NCBI GenBank assembly: GCA_039027435.1
Contig: JBCCKF010000002.1
Span: forward strand, 248,001 to 312,000
DNA length: 64,000 nucleotides
Source: CALBPI01 sp039027435
GTDB lineage: Bacteria > Pseudomonadota > Gammaproteobacteria > Steroidobacterales > Woeseiaceae
Reading direction: 5' to 3'
The first letter of the stretch is position 1; each line of letters opens with the position of its first letter. The position numbers and the translations under genes were made by a program. Shown here piece after piece: positions 58,122 through 64,000 of this stretch. The notes under the pieces were generated by a model. That model was not told the origin of the DNA and ran no database searches. It saw nothing but the letters and a program-made list of their open reading frames with translations.

Positions 58122-60551
58122 TTAGAATGCATTACCAATTGTAAACTGGAAGCGCTCCACTCGGTCACCATAGAGTCTGGTGGTTCCGCCGAAGTCATTG
58201 AGCGGGAACGCATAACTGAATCGGAACAAGCCAAGTGGTGCCAACCACTCCACGCCAATACCGACGGATTGTTTCAGGTTGTCAACATCGAAACCATAGT
58301 CGATGGGGTCGCCGCCCAGGCGATCCGTGAATGCCACTTCGCCGTTGCTGAATATATTACCAACATCATAGAAAAGAACGGCGCGGCCTTGACCACGGAA
58401 TTTCTCCGGCACTGGTAGCACCAATTCGACCTGTGCGTTAACGAGAATATTCCCGCCGTAGGGTCGACCAAAGCTATCGCGAGGCCCGAGGTCGAACTCT
58501 CGGAAACCGCGCACCGATCCTGGACCGCCCAACCGGTACAGCTTGTACGGCGGCAGTGCCGTGGTATCTCCGAGGCCCTCTCCGAAGGCGAGCTCCGTGG
58601 AGACCTGCAGTCCGAACTGACCCCACAGTGGAATCAGGTTCAAACCTTCATATCTAGCCGTCCAGTACTCCACGTCCGAGCCAGGCACCGAATAGGCGAA
58701 GGTAGCGCGATGGCGTTGCCCACGCGTAGCGAACAACGCGCGGTTGCGAGAATCAAACGACCAACCTGCAATCAGCTCATAAGTCGTGAAATCGCTGGTG
58801 AAAACGGTGAGCTCATCGCCAAGGAATCCACCATCAATATCGTTGTTGAAGTTGGTGTCGCCGTTCTGAACGATCCAGTCGATCGCCTGCTGGGTACTGA
58901 ACCCCTCGGTCGCAACCAGTCTTGCCTGCTGAAGGGCAACGCCGAGACTTAGGCTCTGAAATTCGGTGATCGGATATGCGTACTCAAGCGCCGCAGTAAT
59001 GGTCTCCGTCGAGAGATCGGAGGATTGATCGTTGAACTGATCGAAATTCCTGAACGCCAGCGTCGCCGTTCGTCGGACCCCGTCGATGGTCGTGTAGGGA
59101 TCGGTATGCGAGAGACTGTAAACGCGCTGGAACTGACTCGAGTTAATCTCCGCGGATACTCGGTTACCCGACCCCATGAAATTGGTGTGTGTAAAGTTGC
59201 CGTTCAGCAAGACACCCTGCGTCTCAGACCAGCCGATGCCACCACCGAACTGCCCCGGCAATCCGTACTCGAGATCAAAATTGACGTCGACCAGGTCTTC
59301 ACTGCCGGGAACCGGAACCGTCTCGAACTCAACAGTTTGCAGATACGGAAGCTGCTGTAGTCGAATCTTCGATCGATCGAGCAAGCGATTCGACAGATAA
59401 GCACCTTCCATCTGGCGGATTTCGCGGCGGAGTACTTCGTCATTGACTTCATCGATACCGTCGAAACTGATGTTTCGAACGTACATTCGATTTCTCGGCT
59501 CGACGAAGATAGTGACATCCACTGTCTTGTCTTCCGTGTCCAGTTCGGGAATGAAGTCGACCTGCGACTCGGCATAACCATCGGCGCCAAGGCGCAAACC
59601 GATCAGCTCGGTGGACTGCGTCAACAAGCGCTGGTTGAAGGTGTCACCGGGCTTGATACGAATGAAGTTTCGTAGCACCTCTTCGTCCACCACCATCTTG
59701 CCGGCCATGCGCACCTCGCCGATGGTGTAGACCTCACCCTCTTCAACATTGAGCGTGATGAACACATCTTCACGATCGGGCGATATGGTGACCTGCGTCG
59801 AAGTCACCCGAAAATCGGCATAGCCCCGGTCAAGATAATAGGACGACAGTGTCTCGATATCGCCGGTCAGCGCCTCTCGCGAATAGCGATCGTCCTGGCG
59901 GATAAAAGACAACCAGTTCGGCGTCTTGAGTGACATCTCATCGCGAAGCTCACTGTCCTTGAACAGTTTGTTGCCGACGATATTGATCTGGCGAATCCGT
60001 GCGCGCTGCCCTTCTTTCACATCGATAAAGACGGCGACCGCGTTGTTGTCTCGATCCTCGACCCGGGTATCGACCTGGACACCATATTTGCCGCGGCTGT
60101 AATACTGCTCAACCAGGAACTGGCTCACTTCATCGAGCACAGAGCGGTTAAACGTCTTACCGCGTGCCAGTCCCACACCACGCAGTGACTCGGTCAAGTC
60201 TTCGGTCTTGATGTCCTTGTTGCCGTCGATAGTGAACTGTTCGATCGACGGCCGTTCTTTCACCACGACGACGAGCGTACTACCTTCACGTCGCATCTCG
60301 ATCGAGTCAAACAGTTCTTGACTGTAGAGTGCGCGAATCGCCTCACGGATACGGACCTCGTCAACGACATCTCCGATGTTGATCGGCAAGTAATTGAAAA
60401 CCGTACCGTCCGAAATACGCTGCAATCCGTCGACACGCATATTGCGTACTTCAAACGGTTCCGCAATCGCAGCCGTCGACCAAACGGTCAACAGCAGCAA
60501 AACGACGCTGACACATTGACGAATCTTGCAGTGGATCATTGAACCGCTCAT
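58122..60551 (-). CDS. bamA: Outer membrane protein assembly factor BamA
   Basis: Central subunit of the BAM complex, 809 aa. A signal peptide (about 1-30), five POTRA domains (starting about FEVRNMRVDGLQRISDGTV, then repeats up to about 425) and a C-terminal beta barrel ending in aromatic F (FTIGNAF). The barrel contains the lid motif VRGF in SVRGFREFDLGPRDS. Two starts are possible, the ATG at 60551 and a second ATG at 60539. It lies 7 nt after rseP and 12 nt before skp. Confidence 0.98.
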   Translation of the reverse strand: MSGSMIHCKIRQCVSVVLLLLTVWSTAAIAEPFEVRNMRVDGLQRISDGTVFNYLPINIGDVVDEVRIREAIRALYSQELFDSIEMRREGSTLVVVVKERPSIEQFTIDGNKDIKTEDLTESLRGVGLARGKTFNRSVLDEVSQFLVEQYYSRGKYGVQVDTRVEDRDNNAVAVFIDVKEGQRARIRQINIVGNKLFKDSELRDEMSLKTPNWLSFIRQDDRYSREALTGDIETLSSYYLDRGYADFRVTSTQVTISPDREDVFITLNVEEGEVYTIGEVRMAGKMVVDEEVLRNFIRIKPGDTFNQRLLTQSTELIGLRLGADGYAESQVDFIPELDTEDKTVDVTIFVEPRNRMYVRNISFDGIDEVNDEVLRREIRQMEGAYLSNRLLDRSKIRLQQLPYLQTVEFETVPVPGSEDLVDVNFDLEYGLPGQFGGGIGWSETQGVLLNGNFTHTNFMGSGNRVSAEINSSQFQRVYSLSHTDPYTTIDGVRRTATLAFRNFDQFNDQSSDLSTETITAALEYAYPITEFQSLSLGVALQQARLVATEGFSTQQAIDWIVQNGDTNFNNDIDGGFLGDELTVFTSDFTTYELIAGWSFDSRNRALFATRGQRHRATFAYSVPGSDVEYWTARYEGLNLIPLWGQFGLQVSTELAFGEGLGDTTALPPYKLYRLGGPGSVRGFREFDLGPRDSFGRPYGGNILVNAQVELVLPVPEKFRGQGRAVLFYDVGNIFSNGEVAFTDRLGGDPIDYGFDVDNLKQSVGIGVEWLAPLGLFRFSYAFPLNDFGGTTRLYGDRVERFQFTIGNAF

Positions 60552-60558
60552 TGGCCGA

Positions 60559-61926
60559 CTAACTCAGAACGCGCTCGACGATGCGAGCAATGTCGTTATA
60601 AAACGCGAGACTCATGAAGCCGAGCAAAAGCACAACACCCACTTGCTGGTAGGCGATCTGCCAGCGCTCGGAAACCGGCTTGCCGGTTGCACCTTCGACC
60701 GTCTGGTAGACAATTTGTCCGCCATCCAGCATCGGGATCGGCAACAGATTCAACACGCCAAGACTTACGCTCACGATCGCAAGAAAGTCGAGATAGTCAA
60801 CGAACCCTCGCTTCAGAGTTTCTCCAGCGTATTCTGCGATATTGATCGGACCGCTAATGTTCTTCGCCGATACCGAACCCGTCAGCATTCGACCGAACAT
60901 TTCCAGCGTGAAGCCGATCTTGTCCCACGTCGTCGCCACTGCTTCAGGAATCGCTGCCCCTGCGGTGAGCTTCTTGATGCCATAGAGATTGACGGGCTGA
61001 GTATCTCCCGGCAACAAACCCACTTGCGGGCGTGATCCAGCCTTGTCGGTAACCACATCAGGCGTTACCGCGAGGAACAACGACTGTCCGTCACGCAAGA
61101 CTTCGAATTCCCGTTGTCGGGGCGCATCCTTAACTCGAATTTGATCAACAACGTCGCTCCAAGTCGGAGTCAAAACCTGGTCGATAGCGACAATTTCATC
61201 ACCCGGGATAAGTCCTGCAGCGGCGCCTGCAGACCCTTCGGAAACAACGCCGACTCGCGAGTTTGGCGTCCAGGGTCGCATTCCGATTCCATCAAACAGC
61301 TTTCCAGGTTTGGCGAGTCTTGCGGTCTCGTCATCGACTCGGACCACCACCGGAAACGGGTCAGCCGTGCCGCGCTCGATCATCATCGGGATCTCGCCGT
61401 CTCCGACCAACTCGTCCACCAGCACCTGGATACCATCCTGCCAACTGTCGATATGGCGACCACCTATATCGACGATCACGTCGTTGCGTTGCAGGCCCGC
61501 AATATCCGCCGGGGAGCCCGGTGTCACAACACCCACAACAGGGCGTGTTGCCGCTGCACCGAGCACAAAAATCAGCCAGTAGGCGGCAATAGCAAATATG
61601 AAGTTAAAGGCTGGGCCGGCGAACAGGACGGCAATGCGTTGCCACACCGGTTGCGCTGTAAAGGTACGATGAGCATCAGCGGCAGGCACGTTACCTTCGC
61701 GGTCATCGAGCATCTTCACGTAGCCACCAATGGGCAGCGCGCTCAATGCATATTCGGTCTGGTCCGGTCCGGCCTTACGCGTCCAAAGCACCTTGCCCCA
61801 ACCTACCGAAAAGCGCAGGACCTTGATGCCACACATGCGCGCGACGATGAAATGTCCATATTCGTGGACCACCACCAGAAGACTGATGGTGAGCGCGAGC
61901 GACAGTGCGAAATATAAAACACTCAT
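60559..61926 (-). CDS. rseP: RIP metalloprotease RseP
   Basis: Intramembrane site-2 protease, 455 aa, that cuts RseA after DegS and so activates sigma-E. Zinc motif VVVHEYGHFIVAR (HExxH), two PDZ domains (about 120-300) and the C-terminal motif LLPIPMLDGGQ typical of the family. It links this cluster to the rpoE operon at 25838-28604. The ATG at 61926 overlaps a putative 36-codon ORF in the 128-bp gap to cdsA, where dxr would usually be. Confidence 0.97.
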   Translation of the reverse strand: MSVLYFALSLALTISLLVVVHEYGHFIVARMCGIKVLRFSVGWGKVLWTRKAGPDQTEYALSALPIGGYVKMLDDREGNVPAADAHRTFTAQPVWQRIAVLFAGPAFNFIFAIAAYWLIFVLGAAATRPVVGVVTPGSPADIAGLQRNDVIVDIGGRHIDSWQDGIQVLVDELVGDGEIPMMIERGTADPFPVVVRVDDETARLAKPGKLFDGIGMRPWTPNSRVGVVSEGSAGAAAGLIPGDEIVAIDQVLTPTWSDVVDQIRVKDAPRQREFEVLRDGQSLFLAVTPDVVTDKAGSRPQVGLLPGDTQPVNLYGIKKLTAGAAIPEAVATTWDKIGFTLEMFGRMLTGSVSAKNISGPINIAEYAGETLKRGFVDYLDFLAIVSVSLGVLNLLPIPMLDGGQIVYQTVEGATGKPVSERWQIAYQQVGVVLLLGFMSLAFYNDIARIVERVLS

Positions 61927-62033
61927 GTGTCGATTCCTGACCGTATCCGATTGTCAGACCATCTCAACGTCTCGGTGTTCCCGACGCATGGCAACGGGTT
62001 TATCGAGCTGACGATGCGCATCATATCAGTCAT
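61923..62033 (-). CDS. Doubtful 36-aa ORF between cdsA and rseP
   Basis: An open frame ATG (62033) to TGA (61923) that interlocks with the rseP ATG. The predicted peptide starts MTDMMRIVSSINPLPCVG and ends in GIDT. No ribosome site is evident and I recognise no family. It may be chance or a degenerate leftover of a lost gene. Confidence 0.15.
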   Translation of the reverse strand: MTDMMRIVSSINPLPCVGNTETLRWSDNRIRSGIDT

Positions 62034-62054
62034 CACGCTGGATACACCCCGGGG

Positions 62055-62867
62055 CTACCAGGGTCCGTGCCCAAACACCAACCCGGCCGTAAACAGTGCT
62101 GCGCCAGCGCTGATGCTATCGACACGATCAAGAATGCCGCCATGACCTGGGAACAAGGTGCCGGAGTCTTTAAGTCCAGCCTCCCGTTTGAAGAGACTGA
62201 TCGTGAGGTCGCCTAGGATCGAAATCACAGCCGTAGCCAGGCACAGCGGCACGATCTGTTGCCACCCGATGGGGAAGAGCAACGTACCCGCGAACCCAAC
62301 GACCGTACTCAAACCAAGGCCACCGAAAACGCCCGCCCAGGTCTTGTTCGGACTGACTTTTGGTGCCAGTTTCGCGCCCCCAAATCGCTTACCAACGAAG
62401 TAGCCACCGACATCGGCTGCCCAGATAACGACCAATACGAACAGGAGCAGGATTGGACCTACCGATTCGCTGTTCGAGCCGAACCGCGCAAGCCCGTCCA
62501 GTGCTGCAAACATGGAGACCAACGTTACAGGCCCGCCCACCAGTACCAGTGCGCGCGCCACTCGAACCGGATAACTCATGACCAAACCGGCGGCAATTAC
62601 CCACCAGACACCCGCCGCGATCAGAACCTGGACGAAAACTGCGGGCGTCGCAAACCACCAATAGGCGGATGCACACGCGCCGATTAATCCCGCATAGGCA
62701 ATTCGTGCAGCGCTGTTCTTGATTCGGGAAAGCGCGCCCCACTCCCACGCACTGGCGACCACCACAACCAGAATCACCGGCGAGATAAACCGAGCGGGCA
62801 ATACGAACAACACGACAAGAATCGCCGCGACCGCTGTCAGCGCGGAAATAAACCTGGCTAGCAGCAT
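62055..62867 (-). CDS. cdsA: Phosphatidate cytidylyltransferase
   Basis: Makes CDP-diacylglycerol from phosphatidic acid, 270 aa. Several transmembrane helices across residues 1-200, and the C-terminal family signature LFPGHGGILDRVDS with preceding SLFKREAGLKDSG. The open frame runs upstream to 63047 inside uppS. I chose the ATG at 62867, one base after the uppS stop. Adjacent rseP lacks the dxr neighbour it has in many genomes. Confidence 0.95.
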   Translation of the reverse strand: MLLARFISALTAVAAILVVLFVLPARFISPVILVVVVASAWEWGALSRIKNSAARIAYAGLIGACASAYWWFATPAVFVQVLIAAGVWWVIAAGLVMSYPVRVARALVLVGGPVTLVSMFAALDGLARFGSNSESVGPILLLFVLVVIWAADVGGYFVGKRFGGAKLAPKVSPNKTWAGVFGGLGLSTVVGFAGTLLFPIGWQQIVPLCLATAVISILGDLTISLFKREAGLKDSGTLFPGHGGILDRVDSISAGAALFTAGLVFGHGPW

Positions 62868-62868
62868 G

Positions 62869-63624
62869 TCAGCCCACTTCTTCCTGAGCGACCTCGGACA
62901 CGTTACCGAAACGACGAGTGCGGTTGCCGTACCAGCCAATAGCTTCATCAAGGCAGTCCGAGTCGAAGTCGGGCCACAGAACATCACTGAAATACAGCTC
63001 TGAATACGCCATGTGCCAAAGCAGGAAATTGCTGACGCGCTTCTCACCGCCAGTGCGGATAACCAGATCCGGGTCCGGACCGTCAGCGAGCGTCATGGCA
63101 GCACCGAGTCTCTCTTCATCGATAGCCTCAGGCGCGATCGAGCCTTGTGCTACTTCCACTGCGAGGGCGCGTGCCGCCTCAACAATTTCCCAACGACCTC
63201 CATAGCCCATCGCTACGTTCAGACGGAGTCCATCGTTGTCTCGCGTGAGCTGCTCGGCCTCGCTCATCGCCGTTTGCAGGCGCGGAGAAAGGCGCGAAAG
63301 ATCGCCGACAAACTTCAGGCTGACAGCGTTCTCATGCAACTCCGCAACTTCACGTTGCAAAGCATCGAGAAAGAGCTTCATAAGACCCGTGATTTCTGTA
63401 GCGGGCCGTTTCCAGTTCTCACTCGAAAAAGCGAACAAGGTGAGGTGACCGATGCCGAGCTCGCCCGCCCTGCGCACGGCAGCGCGGACTGATTTAACGC
63501 CCGACTTGTGCCCAAAGTGTCGGGGAAGTCCTCGTTGGCGTGCCCACCGACCGTTACCATCCATGACGATGGCAACGTGATCCGGCAGAACTGCCGGTGC
63601 GTGGATATCATCGGTGGCCGTCAT
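62869..63624 (-). CDS. uppS: Undecaprenyl pyrophosphate synthase (isoprenyl transferase)
   Basis: Makes the C55 lipid carrier for cell wall and LPS by adding isopentenyl units to farnesyl diphosphate, 251 aa. VAIVMDGNGRWARQRGLPR is the signature, with AFSSENWKRP and RTGGEKRVSNFLLW. The C-terminus has the pattern FDSDCLDEAIGWYGNRTRRFG. It needs isopentenyl diphosphate although dxr, ispD and ispF are not in their usual places. Position: 9 nt after frr, before cdsA. Confidence 0.98.
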   Translation of the reverse strand: MTATDDIHAPAVLPDHVAIVMDGNGRWARQRGLPRHFGHKSGVKSVRAAVRRAGELGIGHLTLFAFSSENWKRPATEITGLMKLFLDALQREVAELHENAVSLKFVGDLSRLSPRLQTAMSEAEQLTRDNDGLRLNVAMGYGGRWEIVEAARALAVEVAQGSIAPEAIDEERLGAAMTLADGPDPDLVIRTGGEKRVSNFLLWHMAYSELYFSDVLWPDFDSDCLDEAIGWYGNRTRRFGNVSEVAQEEVG

Positions 63625-63633
63625 CGGTTCGCT

Positions 63634-64000
63634 CTAGAACTCCATCAATTCGGATTCTTTCTCCGCCAGCACTGCGTCCACTGCAGCGACATGCTTGTCG
63701 GTCATACCCTGGATCACATCACCGGCGCGACGTTCGTCGTCCTCACCGATTTCCTTTTCTTTCAGCAGTTCCTTGATGTCGCCCAACGCATCGCGACGAA
63801 TGTTGCGAATCGCAATGCGGCCATTCTCCGCCTCGTTGCGAACGACACGAATCATGTCTTTGCGGCGCTCTTCGGTGAGCGGCGGCAACGGCACGCGGAT
63901 CACCGTTCCGGCAGTCGCAGGATTGAGTCCGAGGTCGGAATTCATGATCGCCTTTTCGACAGGTCCTACCATGTCTTTTTCCCATGGCGTGACTGTCAGC
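63634..64000 (-). CDS. frr: Ribosome recycling factor, C-terminal part (cut by window edge)
   Basis: Dissociates ribosomes after termination. About 121 codons are present. Visible end is the family sequence LGLNPATAGTVIRVPLPPLTEER, RRKDMIRVVRNEAENGRIA, then VLAEKESELMEF at the C-terminus. Upstream of the internal Met the frame is open and reads TPWEKDMVGPVEKAI to the window edge, so the true start is outside. It leads into uppS. Confidence 0.95.
   Translation of the reverse strand, partial: LTVTPWEKDMVGPVEKAIMNSDLGLNPATAGTVIRVPLPPLTEERRKDMIRVVRNEAENGRIAIRNIRRDALGDIKELLKEKEIGEDDERRAGDVIQGMTDKHVAAVDAVLAEKESELMEF

Noticed and set aside
62055..63047. 330-aa cdsA frame
   Set aside because: The N-terminal 60 residues lie within uppS and look unlike a membrane protein. 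The ATG at 62867 directly follows the uppS stop.
1..64000. tRNA, rRNA, CRISPR, insertion sequence or prophage genes
   Set aside because: None was recognised. The intergenic spaces are mostly below 100 bp, and all long reading frames belong to housekeeping or small accessory genes.

Overview
This is a stretch of gammaproteobacterial chromosome, GC-rich (high fifties percent by eye) and packed with housekeeping genes. The gene orders rpoE-rseA-rseB-rseC, rnc-era-recO-pdxJ-acpS, frr-uppS-cdsA-rseP-bamA-skp-lpxD-fabZ-lpxA-lpxB-rnhB-dnaE-accA-tilS and pyrG-kdsA-eno-ftsB are classical for the class. The block nlpD-yqaA-pcm next to an RpfE-like gene, recJ, prfB and lysS recalls Xanthomonadales and related deep-branching gammaproteobacteria. 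The genus cannot be named from the sequence alone. No tRNA, rRNA, CRISPR array, insertion sequence or prophage was seen. The largest gene-free stretches are about 165 bp (41641-41805) and 145 bp (7250-7394).

Region by region. 1-7249 (minus): outer-membrane biogenesis genes lolE-like, lolC-like, lolD, then comEC, exbB, exbD and the start of msbA. 7395-15009: a small periplasmic protein, mfd and csiV (plus), a diheme cytochrome c peroxidase-like lipoprotein (minus), a membrane LytTR regulator (plus) and a degenerate GGDEF protein (minus). 15084-25496 (minus): S-methylthioinosine phosphorylase, nagZ, rlmD, an exonuclease, then acpS, pdxJ, recO, era, rnc, a DUF4845 protein, lepB and lepA. 25590-28604: the envelope-stress operon rpoE-rseA-rseB-rseC plus a thioredoxin-fold protein, with a sigma-E-like promoter and a 21-codon ORF between rpoE and rseA. 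28743-33124: sdhCDAB flanked by two SDH assembly factors (an SDHAF4/DUF1674 protein upstream, SdhE downstream) and ygfX. 33247-43633: ygfZ, lysS, prfB with its programmed frameshift, recJ, an RpfE-like protein, an Mth938-like protein, nlpD, yqaA, pcm, smr, truD, ftsB. 43721-47516: eno, kdsA, pyrG. 47614-64000: a 16-kb single-strand run from frr to tilS covering isoprenoid-carrier, phospholipid, lipid A and outer-membrane assembly plus dnaE, rnhB and accA.

Most genes are translationally coupled (ATGA, TGATG, TAATG or TAGTG overlaps), and five convergent gene pairs end within 4 nt of each other or overlap. The points most worth a second look are: (1) dxr, ispD and ispF, three MEP-pathway genes, are all missing from their usual places, which raises the possibility of mevalonate-based isoprenoid synthesis; (2) nagZ contains a roughly 77-bp island of about 19% GC with an 11-bp inverted repeat while the protein stays conserved; (3) a strong terminator sits 19 nt before pyrG, leaving no room for a promoter, and an upstream segment at the tilS stop codon could act as antiterminator; (4) a small ORF with a strong ribosome binding site lies between rpoE and rseA. 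None of these was tested by a database search.
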